Origin: Tubulanus polymorphus | Taxonomy: Eukaryota > Nemertea > Palaeonemertea > Tubulaniformes > Tubulanidae | Assembly: GCF_964204645.1 (NCBI RefSeq) | Contig: NC_134033.1 | Span: 12,404,155-12,468,154, forward strand | Direction of reading: 5' to 3' | DNA length: 64,000 nt | Part shown: positions 36,873 to 50,571 of the stretch, in pieces | Layout: every line of letters starts with the position of its first letter | Numbering within the stretch: position 1 is the stretch's first letter | Notes under the pieces: generated by a model | Database searches by the model: none | What the model saw: the letters and a program-made list of their open reading frames with translations, nothing else | Told to the model about the DNA's origin: nothing | Program-made: the position numbers and the translations under genes

Positions 36873-36906
36873 CCATGGACGTATAAACTAGTTTATAAGT
36901 CCATGG
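36873..36906. mobile_element. family F foldback palindrome, copy 3
   Basis: ccatggacgtataaact and its inverse meet at the centre with no loop; 16 of 17 positions pair. Core identical to the palindrome at 15845-15884. Confidence 0.8.
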
Positions 36907-38827
36907 TACCCCGGAGTCAGTTGGTTCGGATTATCGTGTGCCCCGCCTAACAATATTCTCTTACTCCTGTGACCAATCCCTGCTCCGACTGCCCCGAAAT
37001 CCATGTACCTCGGAACAAATTTACTTAACCCCGTCAGAGTACCACGGCAAAAAATAAATTGGAAAAAAATTTGGCTCTTGTTTTTATCCGAAGATGTCTC
37101 AACGTCGTGTGCTTCGGCAAAATCGGAACTATTCGGAAATTACGTCACGACGAGTAACAGCGGATCGGCGCAACAACCAGCACCCGAGCCTCGGCCTCGT
37201 ACGAGCGAGCGAATAGAGCTAGCACGATGAAACCCCGGCGACGATTCCGTCCATTAATGACTCACAAAAGGACGTAAAGATCTTTTCGCGGATAAATCAT
37301 CGATAATGAACCGAGGCAACAATTAACTTTCACGTCATGGCGACGCGAGTAAAGCGCGAATTCCTTTAATTCAACTCGTGTCTGTGCGGTGTCTGTCTCT
37401 GTCTGTCTCTGTCAGTCGCGCCCGGCTTTGATTCGACGGCGTTTTCGCCGGAATGCGGTTAATACAATTAAATCCGGGGCTTTTAGTTGAAATGACGTTC
37501 GTAAGGATCAAAAAGATTCGACGCTTTTCGATTAGGAGCGCTGAGTTTTTGAAGAACTCTGATGTGTGCGCGAGGTCGCCGCGCGCACACGAACGCACCG
37601 AGCACACGCCGCGAATACTCCTGATTCTAGGAGAGGCAATTTTAAACAGTTCGGTTTTGATGTAGCTAAAAGTAATTTTCTGGTCATAAACGCCCCCTAT
37701 GATCGCATCAGTGAATCAACTGACACGATAAGCACTTCACCTTGCTCGCCGTGGTGGTGGCCACTGACCTGGAAATCTGGTAAACACAGAGAATTCGGAA
37801 AGTGTTGTTGACCGCGTGTTTCTTTATCAATTCGTGATTCATTCAATGAAAAATGAATTTTTTTAACATTTCAAACCTAGAAGTTATTTTGATTCACACG
37901 AGCTTTATGTAATCACATGGAAATATCAGAGGGAAACTCAGGGGATTCGTAAATTTGCGGAAAGTGGCGCCACCCCGTCATAAATACCGGAAATTATTAA
38001 CAAAAAAGCCAATATATTGTTACTAATGCACGTATTGTAACTTTATGGCAATTCTGTAACAATCTAATGACAATCTTGTCTAATGACAATCCTCTAAGGG
38101 TGGGGCAAACAATCGGGCTTCGAAAACCGAACTTCTTGGCTTAATCATGTGCCCTCTAGCGACAGAAATATACACCACTGATTGAAATCTAATTAGGACT
38201 TATGGCTTGACGTATATGATATTGGTATTTGATCTCAGAACTCTATCGGGATCGGTTCATTCAATTTTTAAGATGACATCTCCAAATTGCTTTTGTTCGT
38301 TATACATTCATCCGAAGATCCTCTTAAAAAATCTCGGTTTTTAACTCATTCAGAAACTGATATCAAGCGTCTCTCCCTAGAGATCGCGGATATTCGCATA
38401 TGTACATATTTTGAAAGGATGTCTACAAACTGTTACAAAGTGGCGGAGGACTTGTTGAACGAATCCCGCCTTCAGAGACGATCTGTCTGACCGTAACTCG
38501 CCGCCCGACTTAAAACTCCATAAATCCAAAAATGCAACAGCATCATCGGGCCGCGATAGTTTCAGCGCAATTGAAACCGCGGTATAGTATTTACCCGGCT
38601 CGACGGGTCCTGCGAGATACATCCATCACCGGTTTGACGGATCTCTCTCCGCGCGAGGGTTTGTTGACTTAGCGTCGACTCCGTGGCGACGCTCTGGCGA
38701 GCAAATATCAACTCGGAGACGTTATTACTACCACCGACGAAGACAAATCCTTTAAACCCCGCTCCGGCGGGATCGCCTCAGACAGTTTGATATATTGACG
38801 TTGGATTTATTGTTTTATCCAAGTTTT

Positions 38828-38830
<3 letters not shown>
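36907..38830. other. no gene seen
   Basis: Overlapping ORFs on both strands (37003-37230 +, 38287-38490 +, 38377-38622 minus) have protein-like composition but no domain, splice signals or start context that favours one over the other. Confidence 0.35.

Positions 38831-38894
<64 letters not shown>
38831..38894. repeat. (TA)n microsatellite, 32 units
   Basis: 64 bases of perfect alternating T and A; a likely hairpin or length-variable site, and a place where assembly length may be wrong. Confidence 0.97.
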
Positions 38895-38895
<1 letters not shown>

Positions 38896-39889
38896 GTTCA
38901 TTGTGAAAGCAATAGATTTTATCACCACGCTTTCTATCGTTCTCAAATCTCTACTGCGCCGACAGATTCGTCGATATATAGTAAATATTCTCTTCGAGCG
39001 CCGGAGCCCTGAGGCTTAATGCTCACGATCTCCACGGTTGCAACGTAGTTCCAGAATGAGCTCCAAAGTGATTTAGAGTTTCGTTTTTTAAGTCTGTGGT
39101 TTTTAAGAACGAAGTTTAGTTTCTCATTTTCCTGTTGAAGTTATACTAACGTATACCCTTGTAAATGCGAATGCTCGCACTTCAAATGAATCTCGTTGAC
39201 CTTAAATAATATTTTGTCTTTCCTTTGACCAAAAAAAATATCAAAATATAACAAATCTCAAAACTTTTCATATTTAGATCGGCTACCGCCAAATTTGGCT
39301 TCGACTGAGCTTATCAACCAAAATCAACTTTATTCATTGAAAGTTTAGCTTCAGGAAATAAACTTGTACTTGGACGGAGTCAGTGCTTGCGCTGTCGTCC
39401 CTTATCTCAGTACTCGTTAAATTAGCTTTTAGATCGTCGTCTTGAGATTCAGTTACTCGAGAAACTGCCGACTCAGATATCGGAAAGTTCTGGTGGCCTA
39501 GTGCAGCATTGTCGATATTACTGTCCCGTACAGTAGACTCTATACTCTAAACTCTATTACATTAAGGTTATTTCTTGTCGTGTTATGAGTCGGTTTTCCG
39601 CCTTTAGCGGCGGGGCTTAAATATTGATATCGAATGCAATATTACGCAGTAATAGCGTTTATTATTGGTAATAGTCGCGATTGTGACTGCTGAAAATTAA
39701 TGCAATACTCGCCGGCCGCGCTGTTGTCGGAGTCATTCTCGACGTTTACAGTCCAACGCGACGCTATTAACCTCAAAGCCACCGTTCAACGATAATTTCT
39801 TTTCCATCCTCATTAAGAATCAGTATTGCTTTTTTATGAAATGCGCATTTCGTTTTGCTCCGTGAATATAATGGTCGAATATTATGTGA

Positions 39890-40285
39890 AAGTTCTTTGA
39901 GACCTGTCTGTAGCATAATTGATATTCAGAACTAATGTGCCTTTGAACGTAGGATCTTATTTTCAAATGGATCAATCGAGTTACTTTGGATTTGAATATC
40001 GAAGATTGAATTGACCGGCAACCAGTCTAGTCCCGTTATATTGATGACGTAGAACACATGCTCATCAAAAATCACTATCAGAATTTTTCAAATATAGAAT
40101 AAGAGTCATGGAATGTATTTCATTACAAAATAAATGCCAAAATTGACAATATTGTAATCGTTATTTTGAAACACTAATATCGATGACGTAGTGCACACCA
40201 ATACTCACACAGAACCCCTAAAATAGCGAATACAGGTATCCATGTATATAAACATTACTGTAACCGTTTTTATGGCGTCAAAAAC
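39890..40285 (+). mobile_element. dispersed repeat family A, copy 2
   Basis: Contains the family head, gaattgaccggcaaccagtc, two internal blocks with gatgacgtag about 140 bases apart (40041 and 40181), the motif atgtatataaacat, and the terminal taaccgtttttatggcgtc. No ORF. The first 60 bases are assigned on weaker similarity. Confidence 0.85.
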
Positions 40286-43042
40286 TACTAAATCGTTAAG
40301 TGAAAAAAAAGTCTCCCTTTCTTCTATCGCCCAATACTCGGTGTCGAAACGTTGACCGAGTTCAGTCTATACAATTAACCCTTTTCTATTGATTGCATTA
40401 CGATCGTCGCTGCGTCTTAAACACACATACGGCCAGCACACGGAATTCCTGTACTGGAAAAGACCGTCGGTAATAAAACGTGTCGACCCAAACCACCGGC
40501 GGATTGCGCGTCTAATTCGCTGAGTCATCGTCGTCATCGTTCGTCCACAAGTTGCCGGTGTCGGCTGCGGCGTCTTCGGGGACGCTCGTTTAACTCTCGC
40601 CGAAGTCTCGTCACGCGCCAGTGAGCGCCACGAGAACTTATTGCCGATGGATGATATTTGTTTCCCGCGTACGGTTTAACTATCGTTCCGGCTTTAATTT
40701 ATATAAGACCCTCGTTCAACAGATTATAGAGAATGAGTCAGCAGCGACAGTGCAGCTGGGTCCTCCACTTATGACCGCATACCCGGTGACTTACGTTCAT
40801 ATAAAGCTTTTTTTCATCTCCCTAAGCTTCTAATCTCCGTTTAAAAAAATGGAAAAAAATGTGTTATTCATATTTCAGCAGCCTATCAAAAGATTAAATG
40901 AAAATCGAATTTTTAATGAATTTTGATATAGTTTTTCAATTGGCGAAAATTCTCTAAAAAATCATCTTGCCCAAAACGTTTGCATTGCTCATTGAAAAAT
41001 CATAAATCAAACAAAGAAATAGCGTTTTCATTTCTTTTTCTAAGTATTCTAAATATTCTTAGAAATCATCATGTTGGGTAATTCCGTATTTGAATATTGC
41101 TAAAATTGTTAGAAAAAAAATCGAATTTCTATATTTGGTCTATAAAATAGGGTTCGAATAATATTCCGTCGGGTTGTAATTCGAAATGCGCGGCACGTGA
41201 GGAATTTTCGATCGAAATTTCGTTGTTGTTCTCGAATCGAATAAGTTTTTTTTTGTTGATCTCAAAACTGCCAATCAAAAAGCGCCAAAAGCGATTAGCT
41301 AACGATTTATGTGACTAATTTTCGAAAATAGATCGTTTTTCAGTCGGCACAAAATGAAACAAAATTCACAAACCCGAGGGAAAATATTCTACAGGTTCAG
41401 ATCAAAGCATAAGTACATTGTTATATGCGGGAAAATCATTCGGGGTAAAAAATGAACAGTCAGATTATCAATCGAAGTCTTCCTGTTTCCCGATCATCCG
41501 ACTATGTCTGTTCGTCGGTTTCCGATTCGAAAAAATCAAAAATCAAACCCCTGTTTTGAAATCAAATCGTTATCACAATCAATCAATCAGAATAAGAGGG
41601 ACAGGTCCTTATTTAACGATAGAAAGTATTGAATATGTTTTTTATCACTCTGTCCCGAGTTGGAAGATCAAAGATTCAAAGTTGAATCATACTTCACACA
41701 AAAATGAAGTCTAAAGCCATTTACAAAGTTTTAATTTTCCTCCTATTTGCCTTGAAGCGAAGGAACATTACGAGTGAAAAAAGTTACACCGCCAGTTAAA
41801 CATCGTTTCGAACATTTCGAGATTGCGATTTCTGCTAGTCCTGCGGGTTCGAATCCCGCATCGATTCGATTTATTGTTTATCGACTCGTAACTTGTAAAC
41901 GAAACGACGACGATTCGCCGATTCGCATAGAATTGTAACTTGTCGCTCGTCGAACATAAAACAAAAACCGTCCTCACTCTCCGGAGACGCAGCTGTTTTG
42001 AAAATTGCTGACTCATCGCCGATTCGTTTTCTGACTTTCAATTACGATGTTCGGCACTCGTAAAAATCAACTTATACGCGTCGATGAAATAATTCTGTGT
42101 GACTAAACCGGCAGTAAGTCGTTAAATACAACACGACGATCTGGCGCACGCGGTATTTAGCCGCGAGCACCGGTACCGCGCCCGGTACCTGAATCCCAGT
42201 TCACTTTAATCGTTAGTAGTTAATCCTCGTTAAATTTTTCGATGAGTTAACACTAATAGTCGAATCTTAACTCGCGATCGTGTCGAAACTGGAACCTGAA
42301 GATTGCTTGTGTATAAAAGAAATCGGCCCAGACGATTAAAGTCTTGCGGAAAGATGCGATTGACTTCGATAAAAAGTGCAGTTTCGACCATTCCTTGCAG
42401 TTCCCCATCAGGAACCATTCAGTCGAGTAAGGATCGCGGCTTTCACTGAGAACAAATTTTAGCTTAAAACTGTTTATTTTGAAATGATGTCTCATCAAAA
42501 ACGCAAAGTAAAGCAATAGCAAAAAAGCCAAAAATGTTTAAGTTTGAAATGAACTTTTTCGTGTAACCGGGACCCAGAGGTGGATCAAGAACTCTTCAAA
42601 CCGCCGGATTGTGTTAAAGTTACCATAAGTTTAACTTTCAAATTTTCGTTTCAAATTTCAAAAGTACATCGATTTCAGCGAATCCTTTTTGATTCATATT
42701 AATTTGTTTATTGAGACTAGAGAATTAACGAATTGAAGCAGAATCGATTTACTAAACGACAAAAATGTTTGTTTACAAATTTCGTCGAGTCAAATTTCTT
42801 TAACTTCACTTCAATTTAAATTCGTCATGCGTTGAACTCAATCAAATTTGCGCTGATGTTTCAATTTTCAAACGTGATTTTGATCAGATTTTCTATTCGT
42901 TTATTACGATGTTGAGATGGCAGTCACCGCGTGGCTGACACTATTGAATTCTAAGATTTAAAAAAACAAACAGTACAGCTACGGGAAAGGGCGGGGAGTC
43001 AAAGGATCTTATAGGTAAAAATTGATAGGTTCGAATAGAAAT
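40286..43042. other. no gene seen; T-arm-like motif at 41842-41860
   Basis: tgcgggttcgaatcccgca forms a perfect 6-bp stem with a 7-base T-loop, as in tRNA, but no acceptor or anticodon arm fits around it. Acceptor-like tracts end at 40878 (ttattcatatttcag) and 41750 without a partner donor. A 98-codon ORF at 41418-41714 lacks an ATG near its start. Confidence 0.4.
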
Positions 43043-43422
43043 AAGAAAACTAACTTGAAAGTTTATTGACGCCTTAAAAATAACACATATATTGCTTATA
43101 TTTGTTGACAATGAATGATATAAATGAATTATATAATTTGAAAATATTAAATATATCAAGGATCGAATTGAAATTTCCGGCAACCAGTCTAGCCCCGATG
43201 AATTGGTAACGTAGTGCACATCCTCTCAAAAGTAATTACTAAAATGTATCGCAAATAAAATAAGAGTTATGAAATATATTTGATTATTCACAATTGCAAT
43301 TGTTATTTTGAAGCGCTAATATTGATGACGTAGTGCACATGGACTCGCACAACCCCTTTAATTACGTATACTAAATACCAATGCATGTAAACATTGATTT
43401 AACGGTTTTTACGGCGTCGAAA
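43043..43422 (+). mobile_element. dispersed repeat family A, copy 3
   Basis: Shares aagaaaactaacttgaaagt and ttattgacg with copy 4, then ggcaaccagtctagcccga, two gtagtgcac blocks about 120 bases apart, and the terminal taacggtttttacggcgtc. Same orientation as all other copies. Confidence 0.87.
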
Positions 43423-44604
43423 TAAAATGTTTGAATGGATGAATTTTATTTTGCAAAATAAAATATTAAGAAATTATAAGCGACTCAGATTATGCGCTCT
43501 CCCCGCTGACGTCACCCGTGGTTCGTATCATCCGCTGTCGTTCACATATTAATTACTTCAGCCCGACGCGAACTTTCACGGTAAACACAACTCAAACGTC
43601 GGTGACATGAAATTCCTTCGCTCATGAGAAAATCATTTCAAACGATATACGATCGCAGATCGCGTAGCCGTAAAAGCAATATGCTCATGAAATTACGCTA
43701 AGACAAGTCTCACCGAGCGCGCCGTGCGGCCGTCGTCATATTGTATACATAAGTCTCAAAGCGGCCCGAATCACTCTGAGTCACTTGTCATAAATAGCGA
43801 TGAAAAGACATTTTTCGAGCGTCGAGGAGCGAGAGAAAAAATGAGTATTCATTCATTTCGCCGTCGACGAAGTATCGCTGTCGCTTGATCTGGCCACTTA
43901 GCGTCGGTGATTGAAAGTTTGAAAAGCACTCACCAACCGCAATAACCTCGGTTAGATTGTTTTAACTGTACGAATACGAGTCGTGTTTGATGACTGCCAC
44001 GACCACCACCACGACCACGGCGAGTACGTGCGCTAGAAAGATCGTTGACTCAGCGTAAATTACTACTAGAAAACCAATTTAACCAAAGATATATACAGCG
44101 GCCGTTTTAAGCCGTAAATGAATAATTTCTCAGAAGAAGTCTTTAATGTACGTTTTAGATTGATAAATGGGTAAATGAATTTTAACTGAAACGTCTGACC
44201 ACATAGATATATTATTCCATCTACAACCTGCGGTCTACAATTAAGGGTCACCAAATCCCATCAAGATTTAGGAAAATGAAGGCCCCCTTCCTCAGTTTCG
44301 GATCATATTTTACATTACGGTCCCCATCTGAAATAAACTAATTTCCTCTTTGGAGTCAAACTCAACCGACAATGTATTGTGAAAACTGGATACTTGGTCA
44401 TTGCTTGGTCTTTGATTTCGCGAGAAAACCGCATCTCGCTTTTTACTTGAAATCCTAATATCCGCGATGTAGCGACAGGTAAAAATCCCAAGATATTGGA
44501 AATGATTACACTGCAGTTCATTCCTATCAGACAATCATTTTTGAAATGACTAAAAAAATGTTTTTTGATTCATTTATTGCGCGTCTCATTTTGAGTGGCG
44601 AAGT
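43423..44604. other. CpG-rich stretch with a possible minus-strand 5'UTR exon
   Basis: On the minus strand GCGGTTG|GTGAGTGC (last exon base 43934) is a good donor. The roughly 100 bases before it contain no ATG and include a ccacgaccaccaccacgacc stretch, so a non-coding first exon is possible. No promoter elements were confirmed. Confidence 0.3.
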
Positions 44605-44735
44605 CGACGAGACTTAAGTCCAAAAGTGGTCTTAAATCTTGAAACTAGTTTTAAGTTGTTAGATTTATTATCTTAGGTTGTAAGATTGACTTAAGAACTA
44701 AGTTGGTCTTAGATTGATCATAAATCCTAGCCGTG
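44605..44735. repeat. degenerate cttaag/ttaagt-rich palindromic repeat
   Basis: Repeated variants of gacttaagt, ggtcttaa and ttaagt in both orientations give many short inverted matches. Looks like a decayed tandem of a self-complementary unit. Confidence 0.5.
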
Positions 44736-47105
44736 ACTCACGTGCAACCAGCCCTAGAAATATTTCGAAAATCTTGCTGGAAACCACTCGTGAAAAAGCC
44801 ATTAATTCTAATAAAATTCTAAGTCATTTAGAAGTGGTATTTCCATGTTGTATCTATAAGGTGGGCTGGCAATAAGTGACCGGTGATTTGAGCGATAGTT
44901 TGCTGTATATATCTATGATACTGATATATCAGTAACAGTCCCGCTGTGTGTGTAGGCACAATGTCAACAGTTGTCTGTGACAACTAGAAGTAAATTCTGA
45001 TCCACTTTATTAACGGTACTATACACTGGTGCTCAGCGCGACGTCCTCTGATGCAAGCTTCATTCTACTGATTTTATTATCGTTGCCAACGAGAAACGAC
45101 TAATGAGAAGTCGTCCGGTGAATTATGTCTCGCAGATCAGTTGTGTCAACTCACAGCGCGCGCTGTTTTATTCGCTGACTAGTGTAAACCGTACGTGAGT
45201 CGAGCTCGTAAACCCTGATGGCGTACACAGGTAGGGTGGGATGGGGCGTCCTCCCTAGGCACGGATTCGAAACCGATTGCACCGGAACTCTTCCTCGAGG
45301 GGTGAATCCCTGCCTGCCTACCCCCACTACCCAGGTATACACAGTTTGTGGCCGTAAAATCGTCTCTGTTCGTGTCTGAATATAAACAACGCTAACATTA
45401 GAGTCGCGATCACACCCGAGATGATTTGGCCCGAGCCAAATTGGCACCGATTAAGCCCGATTCAAATTTGGCCTGTGCCTTATTATAGCGCGCTCGCTCG
45501 GTACTCAACAATGTTTAAACAAAGCAAAGTAAGTCACTCCCGAAACCAGTTGCAATTCACACGCAATAATTTGACCCGTGCTTTAAGTTGGTCCGACGTT
45601 GACCCGCGTCGAAAACGATCGTGCCTTAAGGTCAGCCCCCTTGCTTTCTGTGGGATGAGTGGACCTTGTTTTGCGAGCCAGGACCGGTTACGAACATCAC
45701 GAACAGTTATCTCCTGCCCTCTATCTATACTTTTCAATTGACCCCTTATACCATATCTGTTCCTCCCTCTAAGCCCCGTTCCTTCTGGAAGACAGAGTTG
45801 GCTCTCTGAGTCCAAGCTCACTTTTTCGATCGGTTAAATAAGGCTTGTTGCGCTCAATACGGCAGCAGGGGTTTATTCCAGTCGAAATTCAAATCGACCA
45901 CGCACTTTGAAAAATGACCTGTTTCAAACTATAAATCTTCGTATAATTTTCGGGCGTTTAATTCTCTCCTAGGAAAAATATCCATTTAAGATCGTTAGGA
46001 CCCCGCGCCGCTCTGTCGCTGGTTGTGCGTCGTATAATTAATGTTTTCTCTGACGTTAGATGATCATTAGTCACGCCAGATGACAAATGGGTCTTCACTA
46101 GTTCTCTTCCATTCTCTCTCCCTCTCTCTTTGACGATCTCTTAGCTACAAGTGCTTGATGTATTTCATCCATTCATCAAGTGTGAACATTTGCCCGATAT
46201 TATTCACTGTATCGGGTCCAGTTTCGCATACGTGCACACAGAATACACTGGTCACAAATCTATCGAATCGAATTCGATCTCCTTCGAGAATTTTTAACCA
46301 CGACGGTAAAAAGTGATTTTTCCGTTTGCCATTTGTTTATTTCTCGGCGCGAGTTCGGTTTTAAGACACTTTGAAAACAATTGTTTCCTTTAATTTAACA
46401 TTGATTTCAACGGTTCAATGTATTCCAGGTACATAAAGTGGACTGTTTATTGCTAGAAATATAACAATTACCTTTCGACTAAACATGATTTTTTTACAAA
46501 TGTAGTATGTGCAGAAAAGAGACTTTTTCTAGACGCAGGTCTTATAGAAGCCCATAGGTCGCAGAACTGTTTCAATAAGCTAAGGATGCAAAAAGATGGT
46601 TTATTTTCTTTTACGATGAATATTCTACATTTATTTCTGTCCGGTATCGATTTTCTACTTGCGCTGATTTAACCGATTCCACGCTTTTGAGATAAAGATT
46701 CTTTGCCATAGATTTTGAAAGAATTCTGATTTATTCGAAATGAAATAAAATAAAAGGCATCTCGGTTATATCCGATGGATTTAAACAGCCAGGCTATATT
46801 TGATCGGACATTGCGCTCGTTTCCGGTTAACACTATCCGGCGGCTATCAATTACGCGTCGGCGAACGCCGAACGCCGCGCATGTTGGATTAGCTAATTCA
46901 CGGAGCGTCGGACTGGCGCATAGATCACGAAAAAATTCGTTCACCAAAGAGCGTTGCGCTGATTAGCGGAAATCACCGTTACAACCGGGCGATTTATTAG
47001 CAAAATTAGCACGACTGTATCCATCGTCACGGCTTCAGCCAACTGTTGAAACCCTTGTCGTGGTATTTAGCGGCGAGGGCCGTGCGGTTGTAGGGCCGGA
47101 AATAA
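44736..47105. other. no gene seen
   Basis: Near 45511 an ATG (MFKQSK) is followed by AAA|GTAAGTC at 45528/45529, which could be a tiny first exon, but the context is weak. 45240-45340 has a B-box-like motif on the minus strand. Otherwise short ORFs. Confidence 0.3.
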
Positions 47106-47265
47106 TGAAATAATCGTTTCTGCGACGTCTCCCTCGGCAGGGATTCGAACCCAATAGCGCGCTGCGGTACGAAGTTGCGACCACCTTAGGGTTTCGAACC
47201 CCATGTCGTGAAAACTGCGCAAAGCTGTGACGTCGGCAGGGAATCGGACCCAATGACACGGAGAC
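47106..47265 (-). repeat. tandem cluster of T-arm-like motifs, ~50-bp period
   Basis: On the minus strand three B-box-like motifs (around 47140-47152, 47190-47202 and 47241-47252: ggttcgaatcc, ggtttcgaac-type and a variant) recur every 49-51 bases with shared flanks such as cggcaggga. A fourth single motif, gggttcgaatcccgc, lies on the + strand at 47460. Derived from tRNA-like sequence; not intact tRNA genes. Confidence 0.55.
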
Positions 47266-50130
47266 TTCGCCATAGTACAAAGCTGTACACGGCCGTCTTT
47301 TCACACGAAAATGTGCCGCCGTGATAGGATTATCATTTTTACATATATTTTAATTGTTAAGATCATTTACCACATTAAACGCGATTTCTGAATGGGTGAA
47401 GGTGTCCTTACATTTTTATGCGCACTGCTTTCGTTACTGCTGAATCCCACAAGCCTATCGGGTTCGAATCCCGCTGCGGACGGACGTTCGCTCGCATATG
47501 ACACGCCTTCTTGTTCGTAGAGAAAAAGAGCGAGAACTCTTGATACAGTTCCGTCGGCTTCGGAAAATAAGACTCGCACTTGGCAGTTCTGGAGTCAAAA
47601 TGGCACTATCAGTCCCCTTGACATGATTGCTGCAGTTGTGTTTTTTAAATGTCGCTTTCTCTGCTCTCGGCGCGCAGTCGGAGATTGCCGGTTATTTTTC
47701 ATCGTTATCGATATTCTATATTGGAATTCTACTCGTTCGTTTTGACACTCGAAATCGCAGCGAGAGTTCCGGCTTTAAAATGGATAGTCGAAAAGAAAAA
47801 CGACGAAATTCCTCTCCTCATCCTGGCGCGATCCGGCGCCAGACTCGCCGTGAATATCGACAGTTCTCGATATCAAGTTACCGCTTAACGGCTTCCAAGA
47901 AATCTAAACTATTGTCGTCGGACGAGAAATATTATTAATGAAAATATATCGTCGTCGAATATTTCAGAAATTCGATTTTGAAAAAAAATATCGGTCGTCG
48001 TTTTTCGCTGATCGTGATTCACGACGATTCGAGTGTAGACAAGCGCGTACTACATTCGCGTTCGAGTGTGTATTCATCCGCCAGACACACTCGATGGGTG
48101 AAGTGGCCTCGCAAACAATTCGCGACGAGAGACCTAGAGAGAAGAGGAAGAGAGAGAGAGAGAGAAAGGAGAAGAGAGAGGAGAGAAATCACGTACTATA
48201 TACAGTTCTTGGTTGCTGAATAATGACAAGTCACGGCAAAAGCAAATCAAGTGCTACTCATTTCAAGTATGTTACATCTCTAGTAGGATGAGTCGTACCC
48301 TCTCTCGCTGTTTTACGATGACGAAGACGCGCGCAATTTTCTGTTCTCTGATGGGTTGTTTCCCACGCGCAAGGAACCAGAAGTTTTCTAGTAGCGCGTG
48401 CGCGTTCTTTCCTATCGAAAAATCCCTCTCTTCCGTCGAAGACTTCTATTGCAGGAAATGAATAAAGCTGTAAAAAGTTTTTCTATAAAATAGCGTCTAA
48501 ATGTTCTTTTTAGACAGACGGAAGCAATGTACAGTTCACAGTTGTCTTTAAGAAGCTTCAATATATCTTTTACATAGCTTTAAAAAGATTCTCTCAATTT
48601 GTATATAGGCCTAGGACCAAGGCGTTTAGAAACGAGACAAAATGACGTGTCCATTTTCCCCGAAGAAAGTTTCGATTTCACCTTTTCTCTCTCAACATTT
48701 TCCTCGTAGCTTGACAAAAACGTGATGGACCGTGGTTGCAACAAGCAAGCATTTTTGTCAAAAATTAATGATCTTTTTGAGCTTCCAAAACGTTGAAATA
48801 GGTCTCTGAAGAAGATAAATTAACTCTAAAGAATGACTAACGGACAGAAAGTGGAGACTACACTTCAAATAATTCAGACTATGCCAAGTTGACTGAATCG
48901 ATGCTAGTCGAGTGGATTTATGAACGTAATTCACTCGTGTCAATACGCGAGCCTTCTTAACTTCAATTTACTCAATTAATAAAATATTAGATCCATAATT
49001 TCAAGAGAGTCTGACTTGAAAAGGCGGCTGCACATTTTCTCACGGGGTGGAAACACTTGGATTGATTTCTTATACGTTTAACGACCCGTTTAGTCCGACC
49101 CCGTTTAACACGGGAAACCGGCGGCTGGTCTTCATATGATTTTATTTTCATGAAGATAAAAGTTTCGAAAAATTGATGAATAACAGTAATTATGATATAG
49201 ATACTTCGCATTTAGTAAAACATTAATGATATATCAGTATTAAATGAAGGACTTTGAAACTACGGTTAGATTGTTGTGTAGCCTACTATCATTTCTCGAT
49301 ATCTAAATGTATTTCTCTTTTTTACCTAGAAAAGGAAGGGTATCTGGTTCGGAGCTATCCCTGATTAGAGAGTAAATCTTCGAAAACTGGGGTCCAATGG
49401 AGTCAATCTTCGAAAACTGGGGTCCAATGATCGAAATGGTGGCTACTTTTTCAAAATACATCTAGTTTGCACTCGACTACAGCCTCCTGGCTTGTCCATT
49501 CCTCATTTTTTGTACATAACATCCAACTCGGATATCACTCAAGTCGAACACATTTTGACAGGTCCTAAAAGACTTGAGCGGAGTCTACCGTATTATCATA
49601 TCATCGATGGAGCAAGCACAGGCTTAGCCGAGTGTTATACGTTAGAACGCCTCGTACAGTCCTATACTCTACGGATGGCGGGTGGGAAAATATCCAGATA
49701 TGACCTCTGGCAAGTGTATTAACTGTTGCAACTTTCACTTTTATCTCTTTCTCTCTCGAAGACGCCGTGGAAAGCGACACACTTAATGTCATTAACAACG
49801 TGTCAGTGTTAAAACTACATATTCGTCGACGGCGCCAGGCGAGTAGCGACGTAATGGAACATCGCGGTACCACCGCAGGCTCGATTCCCGGCTTTCTCTT
49901 CTCAGCCCGTATTCGTATATCTGATTATGTCGTGTGTGACATTTTATTTTAGATAAGATTTATCCTCGGGAGGTCACCGAGCCGTCGACGAGTGGAGCTG
50001 AAATATATCCGCGGACCTGTTACACGCTCTCGCGCGACGCCTGGTTAAATAAACTTTCTATCCCCGTGTAGCCGCTCAGCCGAGACCGTTAGAAAATATC
50101 TTAGAAAATGTTGATCGTGCTAAAGATAGC
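47266..50130. other. no gene seen
   Basis: ORFs at 47627-47938 and 47649-47888 overlap in different frames and are unsupported. An acceptor tract, ttctcttttttacctag, ends at 49329 with no donor found. A tRNA T-arm-like caggctcgattcccggc lies at 49877-49893. Confidence 0.35.
49375..49429 (+). repeat. 30-bp tandem duplication
   Basis: aatcttcgaaaactggggtc followed by caatggagtc is repeated immediately; the second copy is identical for 25 bases. Confidence 0.95.
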
Positions 50131-50571
50131 AAGAAAACTACAATTGAAAGTTTATTAACGTCTTGAAAAAGCATATTTCTTGATATTGATAATAATGATA
50201 ACTCATTATTGTCGAAAAAATATTATGTAATATAAATCATACAGTAGGATCGTTAACAAAGTTATTTTGGATTTGAGTATATCGATAATTGAATTGAATT
50301 GACCGGCAACCAGTCTAACCCAATATATTGATGACGTAGTGCACAGCCTCACAAAAAATGATTATCAAAATTAATCAAAAATGAAATAAGAGTCGTGAAA
50401 TATGTTGAATGAACAAAATTAACGCAAAAATTCACGTTTATGAGTGTTATTTTGTAACGTCAATATTGATGACTTAGTGCATATCAACTCACACAGTACC
50501 CCTTGAATAAAGCATACTATAGGTATCAATGTATATAAACATCATTGTAACGATTTTTTTACGGCTACGAG
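50131..50571 (+). mobile_element. dispersed repeat family A, copy 4 (longest)
   Basis: About 440 bases. Starts aagaaaactacaattgaaag, contains gaattgaattgaccggcaac, two gatgac..tagtgca blocks near 50330 and 50467, the aggtatcaatgtatataaac motif, and ends near taacgatttttttacgg. Best reference copy for defining the family. Confidence 0.87.

Noticed and set aside
37003-37230. 75-codon ATG ORF and neighbours at 38287 (+) and 38377 (minus)
   Set aside because: ORFs of this length are expected many times by chance here; both strands show equally plausible frames and no splice or domain support.
41842-41860. Intact tRNA gene around a perfect T-arm
   Set aside because: No acceptor stem, D-arm or anticodon arm can be fitted to the flanks; kept only as a T-arm-like motif.
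47067-47273. Repeat-peptide ORF with WVRFPAD-like motifs on the minus strand
   Set aside because: The repeated peptide is only the translation of the 50-base tRNA-like tandem cluster.
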